A stretch of DNA of 64,000 nucleotides from Siphonodentalium dalli (GCA_032622095.1 CP136067.1:174380556-174444555), one strand, 5' to 3'; counted from the stretch's first letter, positions 1 to 11,441 are shown. Numbers and translations are program-made. Notes: a model not told the origin generated them from the sequence alone.

Positions 1-45
1 AATAAGAGTAAGGTATCTAATGTTACTGATCTCCAATGTATCTCT

Positions 46-1029
46 TTAACCCTTCCATGACGGGAGCTGTGCTAGTTCAGCATTCAGGAACTTGTGCGAA
101 TGCATTCTCTTATATATATGCAAGTCTCCCATAGGGTCAGGGTTCGCGCTGCCCATTGCCAATTTAGCAAATTGCTATAAAAAAAATGAAATGGCTCCAA
201 AAAAATACTGATTGGCTACAAAAAGTGGCACCTTGCTTTTTGGCATTTGGCACCCATCGGGCATATAATAAAGCTTGCAGTCAATCGGTCGGAAACAAAA
301 CACACATCGATATCCGGTCGCGACATACCTAATTGGGTCCCAATTGAAAGGGTATAATAGATTCGCGGCTTATGTCAGATCGACTTATTTTATCGCTGTG
401 GTGAAAGGGTTTCGAATTTCTACTCGACAATAACACTAAGTACGGCTATTGACTCTAATTTGACAAACATTAGCCAAACAAAGGGCTTCCTGGAGTCTAC
501 ATCGTTAGGAAGCTGTGTATTGATAGTAGGTGTTAGATAAATTATCATAAATATGTCCTTCGTAACTCAGCTTTCACAAACTGTGACATAGAGCAAATAT
601 GAATCGTAATCGCAAGTTAGATTTCAGCAACAATGCATCAGACACGCAACATCCTTCTAAAATGAAGAAATTTACTGATTTCTTCGGACATTCAGACATT
701 ACCGATAGTCCAAATACCAATTCAAAAGTGGCACCAAAAAATATTGGTCGGAAAAAAGTGGCAACAGAAAGTATAAAGTGGCTCTAAAAATAATGCAATT
801 GGCAACAGTATTGGCACCTGGGAATTTTAGGCCAGCGCGAACCCTGCATAGGGAGCCTCGCATATATAAGAGAATGCACAAGCTTACAAGGTCAAGGTAA
901 ATATTGTTAGGCCAATGTATTCTCTTATATATGTGGGGCTCCCTATGGGCGACTCACATATATAATAGAATGCATTGGCACAGGGTTTTTTCGCATAATT
1001 TCAGGATACTCCAGACATGTAAGGGTTAA
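46..1029. mobile_element. TTAA-bounded MITE, family A, copy 1 (split by a hAT-like element)
   Basis: Begins TTAACCCTTCCATGA and ends with the inverted form CATGTAAGGGTTAA, both ends on TTAA, the target site of piggyBac-type elements. Inside are two palindromic modules made of CATTCTCTTATATAT and its complement ATATATAAGAGAATG. No coding capacity. A 709-bp element has landed in the first module; without it the copy would be about 270 bp, the size of the other complete copies in the window. Confidence 0.75.
138..846. mobile_element. Non-autonomous hAT-like element nested in the family A MITE
   Basis: Its ends are a perfect 14-bp inverted repeat, CAGGGTTCGCGCTG / CAGCGCGAACCCTG. It is flanked by CATAGGGT on the left and CATAGGGA on the right, an 8-bp target duplication with one mismatch. 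CAGGG termini with an 8-bp duplication fit the hAT superfamily. The interior is AT-rich with no transposase; the short reading frame at 599-787 has no recognisable domain. Confidence 0.65.
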
Positions 1030-1633
1030 AAAGCAGACAATAATCTATCAGATTTACAATTCCCTAGATTTGGTAAGGTGGCAGCGGGAAACTCTAACAA
1101 ATTTGGAAAACATGTTATCTGAACTTGGTAAATATTTGGCCCTTTATCCAGACCAAATTAATCCCCACTAAACATGCAGAAATCAAACAACCTAACAAAT
1201 ATATCGTTGGCGAGCTTCCAAAACCTTGTATCGATGTTTTTGACAATTTTACGGGAGATAAAAAACTGAATAACGTTGAAATAGGATATTTTACATCCAA
1301 CTTATGAATAACTTATGAATGTTTTTTGATTATAATTGACAAACTTTTAATTCCGGTGCGATATTTTGTAATTAGTATATGCAGAATTAATACCCTGTAC
1401 CTGTTCTTACTCTACAGTTTAAAATCTATAAATTGATTAAAAACCTCGTATAAGAAAAAACATGAGTGCATGAACAAATTCTAAGTGGACAAAACCTCGT
1501 ATTGGCGGGGTCACGCTGAGCAGCACAAGGATAATTACTCAGGCATAATCAGACCCGTGATTCCAAATTTGCAAAATGTTATAATACGTATAAGACGAAT
1601 GATGATAAAAACATAAGTGGAATGTTTTAATTT
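1030..1633. other. Intervening AT-rich sequence, nothing recognised
   Basis: No supported exon, RNA gene or repeat was recognised. The short frames here on both strands are small and lack domain-like composition. The missing 3' exons of the acyl-CoA dehydrogenase were looked for here and not seen. Confidence 0.5.
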
Positions 1634-1888
1634 ACCTAACCCTTTCATGGTGGGAGGTACACTGGTGCAGTATTAAATATCAGTGCATTCTCTTATATAT
1701 GCGAGTCGCACAAAGAGAGCCCCACATATCTAAGAGAATGCACTGGCTTACAAGGTCAAGAAATAAATTGTTAGGCAAATGTATTCTCTTATATATGCGA
1801 GGCTGTGGGAGACTCCCATATACAAGAGAATACATTGGCACAGGATTTTCACAAAATTTCAGGAAGCTCCTGTCATGGAAGGGATAAT
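1634..1888. mobile_element. TTAA MITE, family A, copy 2
   Basis: Same architecture as the copy at 46-1029. It starts CTAACCCTTTCATGG and ends TCATGGAAGGGATAA, with the two CATTCTCTTATATAT modules and their complements inside. Its TTAA ends have mutated to CTAA and ATAA, so it is an older or decayed insertion. Confidence 0.7.
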
Positions 1889-2061
1889 AGAATCAGACAA
1901 TTCGACACAATTTTAAAATGATCCTGATAGTGAACATCCATACCATGTTCCTTTGATACCCGATAAACTATGGTTGCGATATCTGTGCAATCCTACAGAA
2001 AGAAAGACACATACTGGTAGATAGATAAAATGACAGACCAGTCAATCCAGTAAGTGCATAC

Positions 2062-2229
2062 CTGGCAAGTTCATTGGCAGACAGATTATAGATTTGTTCT
2101 GGTGGAATTTTCCGTCACTTGTGTTTGCAAGAAGACACATCCAGTCTGCTTGGGTACCACTCGTCGTCCACATTTTACCACCATTTATGATATAATCATC
2201 ACCATCCTTCACAGCTGACGTCTTCAAGG
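2062..2229 (-). CDS. Acyl-CoA dehydrogenase, exon 5 (last exon inside the window)
   Basis: Encodes about residues 189-244 of the protein starting at 16735. It reads SAVKDGDDYIINGGKMWTTS then GTQADWMCLLANTSDG, the middle beta-barrel part of acyl-CoA dehydrogenases, where the usual K-W-I-T-N-G is here K-M-W-T-T-S-G. The acceptor is TTTCCCTAAG at 2230 and the donor is G|GTATGC at 2056-2061. The exon is 168 bp and completes the serine codon split from exon 4. The C-terminal alpha domain, with the catalytic glutamate and the second family signature, must lie beyond the left edge. Confidence 0.9.
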
Positions 2230-2470
2230 CTTAGGGAAAAAAATGCCATCAATAGAAATAAAAGGTCACTGACAGCACAAAATAATTTTGTTCTCTGTGA
2301 TAGCAATGGTCACCGTTAAATATATCCATATTCTATTCCCCCCATTTTTTGTAACGTATTGTCGATATGCCCTTTTCGTCACATACTGTGTTATATAAAT
2401 TCCCTATTTGGCATATCACCTTCAATTACTTTCATTTAACTCACCCCCTCCCCCATTTATGGTTTTCTTA

Positions 2471-2556
2471 GGAGATCTCCAGAGGGTGAATTTAGCGATG
2501 CTACCCCCACACCAGCGGGCTAGTATCACCAAATTCACCCTCTGGGGACCTCAGTC
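2471..2556. repeat. Short hairpin repeat
   Basis: The arms CCAGAGGGTGAATTTAG and CAAATTCACCCTCTGG face each other around a short spacer, giving an imperfect fold-back. Related words (TAGCATCACCAAATT, GGGGACCTCA) recur at 27610-27650 and 28190-28225 inside the large palindrome, so this is a dispersed family. Confidence 0.5.
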
Positions 2557-2667
2557 TGCTTAGGCCTCATCTTCTGGGTATAGTCTCAAATTTTAACAAT
2601 GATTTTAGTTACTTTATCCCTTATGTTCAGTTTCTATATCCCCTAATTTGCAGAAGATAAAATGCAT

Positions 2668-2785
2668 AATCGAGGTGAGAGCTTTCCAATGAATGGCAAC
2701 AAGACATATTACCGACTAAATCCTGAAAAATTACCCATAATTCTGCTGTGGTTAAGGAGTCGATTATTTAGGGCATTACCGTAAA
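2668..2785. mobile_element. Half of a palindromic MITE (family P)
   Basis: Carries the word string ATTCTGCTGTGGTTAAGG ... TTTAGGGCATTACCGTA shared with the complete palindromes at 34571-34806 and 44512-44706. Only one arm is left. It stops 13 bp short of exon 4 of the dehydrogenase, so it lies very close to that exon's splice donor. Confidence 0.6.
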
Positions 2786-2797
2786 ACAAATACTCAC

Positions 2798-2904
2798 ATG
2801 CAACATCGGAACCTGCACCAACCTCACTGACTCCCAAGCATGCCACCATATCACCTGTTATCGACGGGGTGAGAAACTGCTTCTTTAATTCATCGCTCCC
2901 AAAC
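2798..2904 (-). CDS. Acyl-CoA dehydrogenase, exon 4
   Basis: Encodes about residues 153-189. It contains GVSEVGAGSDVA (177-188), which matches the first acyl-CoA dehydrogenase family signature around the flavin-binding site. The acceptor is GTTTTATCAG and the donor T|GTGAGT. The exon is 107 bp; it begins by completing an arginine codon split from exon 3 and ends one base into a serine codon. The frame is continuous with both neighbours. Confidence 0.93.
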
Positions 2905-3091
2905 CTGATAAAACATTAAATAAACTTGATAACTACAGAACATGTTGTATATGAGACTCAACAATTTTGAACTTCATTCTTAAGTGACTTTTAGTACTAG
3001 CAGTAAGCTGATAAATGTAATCGTTCATACGAGCCGCTCACTTAGATAATTCAGAGTCAATGATATAAACTTCAAACTTGTAGAACAGTCC

Positions 3092-3425
3092 TTAAAGTGA
3101 TGCGAAACACTCTGGTAGTTATTTTTTACGAATATTAATCCAAATTGACAACACACACTGTAATTCTTATTAATTAATTAAGTGCAATGACTCTAGATGG
3201 CAAAGTCGTTTGCGTTAGTTTATCGCCGATTGTTGCGTCCCGTATTGAGGTGTAAATATTTACAATTGAGCATAGTTCAGATGATGTTTTCTATGGAGTA
3301 GTATGGTCGATCGTTTGAAATTTTCGGTGATCTTAATAGAATGATACATTCCCCAGGTTGGCATAGTGCCTGAGTACTAACTTGTAAGTTTATCGCGCTT
3401 GAACAAGTCCATAATATGTCTTTAA
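3092..3425. mobile_element. TTAA MITE, family C, copy 1
   Basis: Starts TTAAAGTGATGCGAAACAC and ends CATAATATGTCTTTAA, closely related to 55436-55814 and, inverted, 41820-42195. All three end on TTAA with short imperfect terminal repeats (TTAAAG...). It is non-coding. A second partial copy of its right end, with the following sequence, is repeated in tandem at about 3480-3630. Confidence 0.65.
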
Positions 3426-3708
3426 TGTGAATTCACCAAAATGTCAAAAACTGTGTTTTTGTCCACCAAATCACAGAATCCTTAGTAGAATGATATATTC
3501 CCCAGGTTGACATAGTGCCTGAGTACTAACTTATAAGTTTATCGCACTCGAGCAAGTCCATAATATGTCTTTAATGTGAATTCTCAAAAATGTCAAAACT
3601 GTGTTTTTGTCCACCAAATCACAGAATCAAGCTTGTTTATCAAGGATAAAGAAAATGGTAAGATATATGTGTGGTCCACCTTTGTTACAAGACTACTTAC
3701 TCTCAGGT

Positions 3709-3820
3709 GCCTAATAATAGTGCCAGCATGATTATTAATTTTGGAGAAAATTCCCAATGATTACTACTAGTATAATTTGCATTGAGACATAGATTGAACT
3801 TGCCATCACTATTATTAGGC
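3709..3820. repeat. Short inverted-repeat element
   Basis: The arms GCCTAATAATAGTG and CACTATTATTAGGC form a perfect 14-bp inverted repeat 112 bp end to end. It is non-coding and probably a small MITE. No target duplication was identified. Confidence 0.45.
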
Positions 3821-4003
3821 CATCACGAATATCAGGCACATAAGAGTATGAATTATAATTAAATTTGCATGCACAACACATACACAACATAATTACAGGT
3901 ATAAAGATGATACCCTGTACCTACATATACTCTATCAGCGGGGGGAATAAAACATTTATATAAAGAGAAGCAGAGGATATAGAAATACTGACTGTGCACT
4001 TAC

Positions 4004-4133
4004 CTCGCTAAAGCAGGAGTGGCCATATCTGTCTGCACACCTATCGCCATTGGAACACCACCACAATCGATATTCCCGAGCTCCTCAGCAACCGCAATGG
4101 CAAATGAGTAGTCGAGACCCAGCCCACCATATT
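4004..4133 (-). CDS. Acyl-CoA dehydrogenase, exon 3
   Basis: Encodes about residues 110-153: YGGLGLDYSFAIAVAEELGN, then a CGGVPMAIGVQTDMATPALA-type stretch, typical of the N-terminal helical domain of the family. The acceptor is ACCTTAG and the donor AG|GTAAGT. The exon is 130 bp; its first two bases complete a glutamate codon from exon 2 and its last two start an arginine finished in exon 4. Confidence 0.93.
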
Positions 4134-4626
4134 CTAAGGTGAGAAACAAAACATTTTATTTGACGCACAACTTGTCTGGACCAATCATTTTCCAATTAAA
4201 GCATGAAGTTTTGGTTGAATTCAAGATGATCAGCCAGATAAACTGAACATGAAGTGTCCACATTTAACAGAGTCCTGATTTCCGTACACTTGTGCTCCAT
4301 AGCATGCGAAAGGACTTACAAAATTTATACTACATTAATTTTTCTGAAGTTATACAGGGAGTAATAACATGTATAAACAATGGAATAAATAATAACTGAT
4401 GAGTTGGTCATGAGAAAGTTTAAAGATACAATAATTGTTGGCAGTGGGTATTGCTGTTAAAATGGTCACTTCAGTTAAAACTGCCATAAACAGAAAGAAT
4501 ATTATATTATAGACAAATTTTGTTCTTATAACATTTGTGTAAATTGCATGTTATTGTCTTGCTAGTACTCTATGTTATTAAACAAACGCCATGTTATGTA
4601 AACAAATAGTATGTAAAGAGTATGCA

Positions 4627-4811
4627 ATAAGCAAAACACTCAACACCGGGGAGATCCCACTAGGGAACATTGGTTAGAAATGCCACCAAGTTGTTAACAA
4701 TACAACGGTATAGCGCTTGCTAATCCACACCTCTCTAGAATTTGGTGCTGAATGGGTCAACGTGAATCACTCATCTTAAAAAATTGCCACGGCGTTGAGT
4801 GTTTTGCTTAT
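4627..4811. mobile_element. 185-bp MITE with 18-bp terminal inverted repeats
   Basis: ATAAGCAAAACACTCAAC at the left is mirrored exactly by GTTGAGTGTTTTGCTTAT at the right. The interior is non-coding. It lies in intron 2 of the dehydrogenase. The flanking sequence shows no clear target duplication. Confidence 0.55.
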
Positions 4812-4988
4812 CACTCACTATTTATGCACTGTATATAAACAACCGATCCCCTCACACAAACTGTTTTTTGGATAATATCACATTCATGCTATCATTATAC
4901 TATACTACTAGTATATTCTTGAGGAAATTTTCATAAATTGGTAACTGTTATTTTCAAATTATAACCTATAACGAAGGCCAAACATGCC

Positions 4989-5466
4989 TTTAAAGATGCC
5001 TAATCTGAATTAACGCTCCCAAATTATTATTTCTTTGGCTTCGTGGGGTAAAACATATTTTATTCAAGTGAAGGAACCCACCCATCAAACTCATACTAGT
5101 AGTGATCAGACATTGATTTTTGAAATTTTTGAAATTTGTTATTTCCCGAGATATGAACATGTAATTTTTGTCGGCCTTGCAAATATTCGTCAAGCCGATG
5201 GTCTCGGACCAAATTGCAGATGAAGTTAGATAACTCTAAAGTCAAGTCACTTTGGGTGTCAGATATTTGACAATCTGGCCAAATTTAGTTGAACAAAATG
5301 GTGATAAATAACAAGTTTTTGGCAATTTTATGCTATAGTTGACTCTGGTTAGCATTATTTTTGGGCAATTAATTGATTCTGATAACTGAAGCGGCATTTA
5401 AAAATAAAATGTTGTTGTTGGAATCTGATGATATGGGGACCATCGAATTGGATTGAGTACCTTTAA
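4989..5466. mobile_element. TTAA MITE, family B, copy 1
   Basis: 478 bp, TTAA at both ends, with an imperfect terminal inverted repeat: the right end reads GGATTGAGTACCTTTAA, and the left end is a decayed TTAAAGATGCCTAATC. It aligns along its length with 58844-59326, including the phrases TTATTTCTTTGGCTTCG and GATGGTCTCGGAC. It holds a short GTT microsatellite and no credible gene. Confidence 0.7.
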
Positions 5467-5650
5467 AGAACAGTGTTTTTATATGAAAATGAAATTCAAA
5501 TTTTTATTGGTATAAAATCTAATACCAGGAATATAAAAAGTTGCATGGAAATTTTCATCAATATCTAAAAGATATCTGAGAATATATTTATAAATGAAAT
5601 GGGGGAGACATTTTAGGTGCCGTATTATTTTTTGAGATACCGATACTGAC

Positions 5651-5771
5651 CAACAGGCTTAGTTACTCCTAAGAATCCAGCTGCGCCTAACTTCTTGAAT
5701 ACTTCATGAGCTGGGAATATTTTGTTCTTCTCCCATTCATCAACATATGGGTTGATATCCTTTTCTATTAT
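5651..5771 (-). CDS. Acyl-CoA dehydrogenase, exon 2
   Basis: Encodes about residues 70-110, IIEKDINPYVDEWEKNKIFP then AHEVFKKLGAAGFLGVTKPV, the opening of the N-terminal acyl-CoA dehydrogenase domain. The acceptor is TATTTTCCAG and the donor G|GTCAGT. The exon is 121 bp, starts in phase 0 after the lysine that ends exon 1, and ends one base into a glutamate codon. Confidence 0.93.
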
Positions 5772-5877
5772 CTGGAAAATAATACAAAAGAAAATAATTG
5801 CAGTGTACATGTAGCTCTGCAAGTAATTCGGTACCCACACAACTAGTACAAAGCTGAAAACTGGCATATTGTGCAGG

Positions 5878-6149
5878 GAACATACCGGTACAGACTACAT
5901 AGAGGAGATATGATAGAATGCTTCAAAATGTTCAATACATACAACCCGGAAGTAGCAAATATATTGACAAGGAACACTGAATCCAAAACCAGAGGCCATA
6001 ATTTTAAACTTTATCTTGAAAGGGCGACCATTTTAAGAACCATCTCGACGAATATTCGAAAGAAAAGTAGGTTGAGACTTGATTATAAAGCTAAACTTGG
6101 GATGACAAGTCCTCAGACGAGTCGGGTGTTGGATAGACTTAAAATATAG
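5878..6149 (+). pseudogene. LINE ORF2 C-terminal fragment
   Basis: The translated piece RLHRGDMIECFKMF ... TRGHNFKLYLERA resembles the segment after the reverse transcriptase domain in CR1/Jockey-type non-LTR retrotransposons, where R-R-x-R-G-D-M-I-E and T-R-G-H-x-x-K-L are common. Only about 85 residues remain and no polymerase motifs lie upstream, so it is a 5'-truncated remnant in intron 1 of the dehydrogenase, antisense to that gene. Family placement is inferred from motif memory only. Confidence 0.5.
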
Positions 6150-8827
6150 GGCATGAATTTGGTGAATTCGGTGAACCAGACACAGAAGATGTGGACATAC
6201 AATGTAGTGGCAACAGCCAGTATATATCATGTTAATATCAGACACTCTGAGTAACAAACCCTCAGACCAATGAACCTTCAGACTATCAAATCCTTGGACC
6301 AATGGACTCATAAACCCTCAGAACAATGATCTAACATGTATTTAACTGGTACAGTGCTAAGTATTTTCAGCAGGTATGCTCAGGAAATTGGTATTTATTT
6401 CTAAAATGGTTACTTTTAACAAGAAATTTGCTGCCATTTTACTCAAAGAAACAAAGATGAACATTTATGATAATTATACCCAAATGGTATATATAAATGT
6501 ATAGTATTGGTACTTGGCTAGTTATGATTGGGGGTTGCCAAAATCTTCAAGGTCATTTGAAGGTCAAACGAAGGTCAAATGGATATCGGATAGTAGGAAA
6601 TCTGTTACTTTGGAGGAAAAAACAGCTTCAAACACCAACAAAAAGAAAATATACAACTTTTAAGACCAGGAATTATAACATATCATCATCAGGATGTTCA
6701 TGTATAGCCTATTTCTGTTGAAATTTCCATACATTGTCCATTAGCTGTGATATTATCATGGACTGTTATCGAGTCATCGAGCATTGATGATATCCAGGAA
6801 ATATTTATTTTTTTAGAAATTTCCACTGATGGTCAAATTTCTCATAACCCATTTACATGTACATATATCTCTAAGTAATATGCTTACTTTTGATACCAAT
6901 ATGTGATTGCCTACTAGTATGGATAGAGCCTAAAATTAAAAGAGTACACTTTTCCATTGTCAAAGGTTACAACCTGTCAAGGTCGTGTGAGGGTCAAAAG
7001 CTGAAAAATATATGTTTTCTCCATAAATAAGCAATTTTACTAATTTTTTAAAAGTCAGCTTAATTATAGAAGTAGCTGCCTAATCTCTTTCTTGAGAGAA
7101 TATGATTTTGATAAAATATCTTGAACCTGGTACAAACTTTGGTGGGTGTATTTAGTAAAGTCCCCTTTCATGCCATTTGAAACTGACAATATATTTACAT
7201 AGAATATTGTCCGTTCCTGAATTAAAATTTGTTGTAACTAGCTGAAATTTCTGAAATATACTTTGTATGCAGTGCGGTTTATAAGGCTTAGTAACATTTT
7301 AACAATAATATTGTTGCACAATAATTGTACATGTAAAATGTCGCAAGAAGCCGGGGTGGGGGCTAGTGGCTTTTATAGTTTAGTCAAGGTCATCTGAAAC
7401 AATGCAATATATCAAACATTGGACAAGCACTGAATCAACATTGTAGAATATGTGAATGATTTACATATAGATTTGATTTGTCAAATACACTCTACAAAAA
7501 CTAAGTTTAGAGTATAGTTTTGTGCTAGAAGGGTGCAATATATATGTATACATTGTACATGTATAATTATATAATACGTTTGTAATGATTGAAAATGTAA
7601 TCACTTCTAGCATTATGGTTCTGAGCATATAACTGCTTATTATCATGTCTAGGTCGTTGCGGGTGTTCTAAGGTACCATATTCAACTAAGCAGTTGTGGA
7701 GAAACTATACAAAACAATTACTTCAACAGAATATGCATGTACATCAGAACTATATTTTATAGTGTAAATCATTCAATGCTTGTCTAATATGAATATGTAT
7801 CACTGGCCAATATTATTCCAATTTCATTGATGGTGTCATACAATGTAGCAATTGCAATTATTGCACTATTATTGTAACTAGTCATTCTAACTCTTTACAG
7901 TTGATCTATTGATCATGTCCCACCCCCACAAATACCATCAGATAAATTCTGAAAGTGTATAGATATTGGTGCAAAACATGGATGTCAATATTGTGCTATT
8001 ATTTGTACTTTTGTTTGTGAATTCACTTGCAGGTCTCATTTCCCCTTGCAGGTATCATTTCCCCTTCCTTGTTATACCTGGATTTGATTGAGTGTACATG
8101 TACCATTTCTGTTATATCCAGAGTATATTCATGCAATACATGAAGCCACGTGATGAAAACAGCAGACATGAAATATGAACAATTCTTTACTGACATCTTA
8201 ATTCTTACACAACATGAGCAGGTAATGCTGTTCATAACAAATATTTCCATTATTTTATGATAAAAACTTCAAACTATTGATATGAAATTCAGAAAACGAT
8301 TGTCAAACAAAACAGAAACTTTAAAATTGTCCAACCACTGTATTTGTGAATGTTTCTTGTAATAATTGTCCTAGGATATTATCACTCAACTCATTGTTTG
8401 CCCAAAAGCTACCCAGTCTTTCACATTTGTCTAGGACTCTAGGTACTACGTAAGTGTCAGAATTATTATGATTACTTCTGAATTTTCAATAAAAACCATA
8501 GCTTCAAAATTATTCTATAGTTATAGCTTACTGGCAATTATTCTTGACATTATAACATCTATTTTGTTGTACCATACATGAGAGGAAGTACATAATATGT
8601 CGATAAATACATGATGTCTATCATATATGAGATAACTAACAAAATTGATCCTATCTGACACTATAACGTACTGTAAAAAAATTGCCTCGAAAGAAGGCAT
8701 TGTTATCACAAGAAGTAACTTTTCATTTTCATATTAAATTTTCTAAATATAATATATAATTCAAAGTATATATTACTAATGTTTCAATATGAAGAACATA
8801 TCATTCACATGACAGTACAAAGGAAGT
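6150..8827. other. Intron 1 of the acyl-CoA dehydrogenase, nothing recognised
   Basis: AT-rich intronic sequence between exon 2 and the piggyBac ORF. No exon, RNA gene or clear repeat boundary could be supported. A possible 5' terminus for the piggyBac element was looked for near 8500-8828 and not identified. Confidence 0.5.
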
Positions 8828-10579
8828 CTAAATGGAAACAGGATGCTTGTAGACTTTCTTTGTATGGTATGACTTCCAACAGGAGCCTGGACACAAGCCA
8901 ACATCACATTTACCACATTGGTATGCCGTTCTCACTCGTTTGCCATCCTTCAAATTGGTACATACAACACAGTTACGTTTTTTCCCAACCGGCAACCTGG
9001 TTGCGCTAAGATGGTCTGCTGTATTCAAAAGCCGAGACTCCGACAGTACCAGCGGCCGCCCTACCCTTTTCCGTTCCATGCGAAAGTTACCAACCAGACC
9101 CTTTATACACATGATAATGAATTGTTTTCTGTCTGGAAGTTTAGTTGAGTTATTTTCTTTGAAAAAAACATAGGCATGACTTGTCAGTGCAGCATCATTG
9201 AAAATTATAAAAGCATTTAGCAGAAGGCGGCCAAACAAGAAAAAGAAAACTTTCTTTGTCCACTTTAGAGTTTTTCGTTCATCAAGGAACATATACAGTC
9301 TCATATCTGCAAGGTCAATACCACCCATATACTTATTATACTGTGTGACCAGTTCTGGAATATTTTCATGTGTTCTCAGTCTGTTGGATATATAGTCAAC
9401 TGGACATGCTCGCTCCTTAGTTGAGAGCAAGAACACTGGTTTCTTGTCATGGAAATTCACTGCAAGGAATGGCCCTTGCCGTGCAGCTACGATAGAACCC
9501 TTTGGTTGTGTCACCTTTATTGATTGGGGAAGGCCCTTTCTGTTCTTCCTCATCGTACCCGTTAGGTAGGTCTTGGCACGGTACAAGTATTCGGCAAGGG
9601 GAATGCTGGTAAAAAAGTTGTCCACAAACAGATGATACCCCTTACACACCAGTTTGGAAATGAGACGTTTGCAGACTCCGAAAGTTGTCCCGAGCTCAGA
9701 ATCTGGATCGGGATCTGAATCATCATCACGCTTACCGCTATATGGTTCTGAACATAGAGTGTAGCCTGATTTACTTTCGCACATGTTCCACAACTTTATC
9801 CCGAATCGATGATGGTGTTTATTTGGCATATATTGAATGCATGGTGCTCTGCCTTGAAACCCGATAAGACTCTCGTCAATGGAAATTTCACGTTCAGGGG
9901 TGTAGAATTTACTGAATTGGTTGTTGAAATGTTCAACCAATCCCTTTATTTTCCTCATCTTTCCACTAGCATCCATCTCAGGCAGATGGAAAACTGATAA
10001 CAAAAGAAAGAAACGATCCCTTGTGAAAATAAGAGAAAACCATGGTGTATGTTGCGTTTCATCTGTGGACCAATAATCCTTCAGTGAGCTCTTTCTTATC
10101 AGGCCCATGTTCAATATTAAACCTAGAAATGCCTTTATCTCATCTATTGTGGTGTGATACCATTTTCTGAATCTAGAGTTTGGTTTTGTTGCTTTCAGAA
10201 CAGCCTTCTGATCCCCATAGGTATTTGTAGCTGATACTATACTTTTCAAGTACTCAAGCCCAAACAGGAGGAGTACAATATCAACAGGACTGGAACATGT
10301 TATTGGAATGTCTTTACTCCCCGTAGACTTGGGAAGAAATGAAAATTTGTCATCCACCTTGTCATTCTGCAAATTGTCAATTTTCACCCATTTATTTTCA
10401 TCAAAAAGTTCTGACGTTCTGGCATATAAATACTCGTCATCGCTTTCATCCAGCGAATCAGTGCTTGAAGAAAACCCCTCAAAACTGTCACTAAATTCAT
10501 CATCTGATTCATCGGAACTTTCGAAATCGCTATCGCAAAACGTGGAGTTGTTATTGTTTACGAGATTGTTTACAGCCAT
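8828..10579 (-). CDS. piggyBac transposase (PGBD-like), intact ORF
   Basis: A single uninterrupted 583-residue frame, close to the roughly 590 residues usual for piggyBac transposases. The N-terminus (about 15-60) is acidic and serine-rich. The core carries three aspartates in the expected contexts for the DDD catalytic triad: SIDESLIGFQG (D235), HLFVDNFFTS (D320) and KYMGGIDLADMR (D422). The C-terminus has a cysteine-rich zinc-binding module, CVVC (537-540), CGKC (555-558), then C563, C567 and H572. The start methionine at 10579 is chosen because it opens the acidic leader; no upstream extension is evident. It lies in intron 1 of the dehydrogenase, on the same strand. No TTAA-bounded inverted termini were recognised around it, so it may be an old element that lost its ends, or an exapted copy. 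The intact triad argues that it is, or recently was, functional. Confidence 0.92.
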   Translation of the reverse strand: MAVNNLVNNNNSTFCDSDFESSDESDDEFSDSFEGFSSSTDSLDESDDEYLYARTSELFDENKWVKIDNLQNDKVDDKFSFLPKSTGSKDIPITCSSPVDIVLLLFGLEYLKSIVSATNTYGDQKAVLKATKPNSRFRKWYHTTIDEIKAFLGLILNMGLIRKSSLKDYWSTDETQHTPWFSLIFTRDRFFLLLSVFHLPEMDASGKMRKIKGLVEHFNNQFSKFYTPEREISIDESLIGFQGRAPCIQYMPNKHHHRFGIKLWNMCESKSGYTLCSEPYSGKRDDDSDPDPDSELGTTFGVCKRLISKLVCKGYHLFVDNFFTSIPLAEYLYRAKTYLTGTMRKNRKGLPQSIKVTQPKGSIVAARQGPFLAVNFHDKKPVFLLSTKERACPVDYISNRLRTHENIPELVTQYNKYMGGIDLADMRLYMFLDERKTLKWTKKVFFFLFGRLLLNAFIIFNDAALTSHAYVFFKENNSTKLPDRKQFIIMCIKGLVGNFRMERKRVGRPLVLSESRLLNTADHLSATRLPVGKKRNCVVCTNLKDGKRVRTAYQCGKCDVGLCPGSCWKSYHTKKVYKHPVSI

Positions 10580-11441
10580 TTTGACAACTGTGACCCCCCT
10601 GCGTAGAGTTCACCAGAGGTCACTACGCGATTACCAAGCCTAACTCCGTTAAAAACTACATGTAAATGCATATATTGTGTTCATCCATGCTTTGCCCCAA
10701 TAATTTGGTACATTACTTTATTAATTTCATACAATTTTAACTCTTAAATATGACGATTGTGGATCGACTGCATTTTCAGACGAAAGTCTGTCAAAGGTCA
10801 AAATGCCGGTGTCACGTGATTTTAATTCTTGCGTGGTTCATGCCATGTTTTCACCTGTAATCAATGTGTAATCGATCGCATTTGCATGCAATAAATACGT
10901 ATTAGTTATAATTATAATTGATTGTCAATTGTATCAGGCACAATTGTGAACAAAGAATACAAACAAATCCATGTTTAATGAAAATATTGATCGGCAAGCA
11001 TGGTTTTCCGTCAGCTTCTAAAAATAGACTGTTTTCAACTCATCACATGTTGCAAATTTTAGATCCGAAAAACGAAGAAAACGGCATAAAAATGGATGGG
11101 CATATGTTTAAACATGTACCTGTGTATTTTATTGATAAGATATACGGCCATCTGAGGTGTGTCAACGAAGAATGCAAAATATATCTCGACATTTTGCCTT
11201 CCCGATCTCCGGGCAAGAAATCGCCGCAGCCATGTTTGTTTACATCGGCTATTTTCCCGCGCTTTTTATAGGTGGCGCTGCAAGTTGGCTCCACCTACTC
11301 GCGTCATTTATTGGTCAAAAGGGAAAAAAATACCAGGTGATATGTTTATTTACATTTTACCCACGTTTTATCCACGTGAAGAATGCGGAAGTGATTATTT
11401 TATTGAGTGCATGTTCATGTGTACTTTTGACAAACATGAAA
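10580..11441. other. Upstream region of the piggyBac ORF, nothing recognised
   Basis: Could hold the transposase promoter, but no TATA-like site could be assigned. The plus-strand frame at 10918-11271 has no recognisable domain and lacks a counterpart elsewhere in the window, so it is not called as a gene. Confidence 0.4.

Noticed and set aside
1-2055. 3' exons of the acyl-CoA dehydrogenase
   Set aside because: No frame with the expected downstream sequence or splice sites was found. The region is mostly MITE sequence, so the exons are taken to lie outside the window.
8918-10643. Plus-strand frames opposite the piggyBac ORF
   Set aside because: Shadows of the transposase gene on the other strand, with no domain content.
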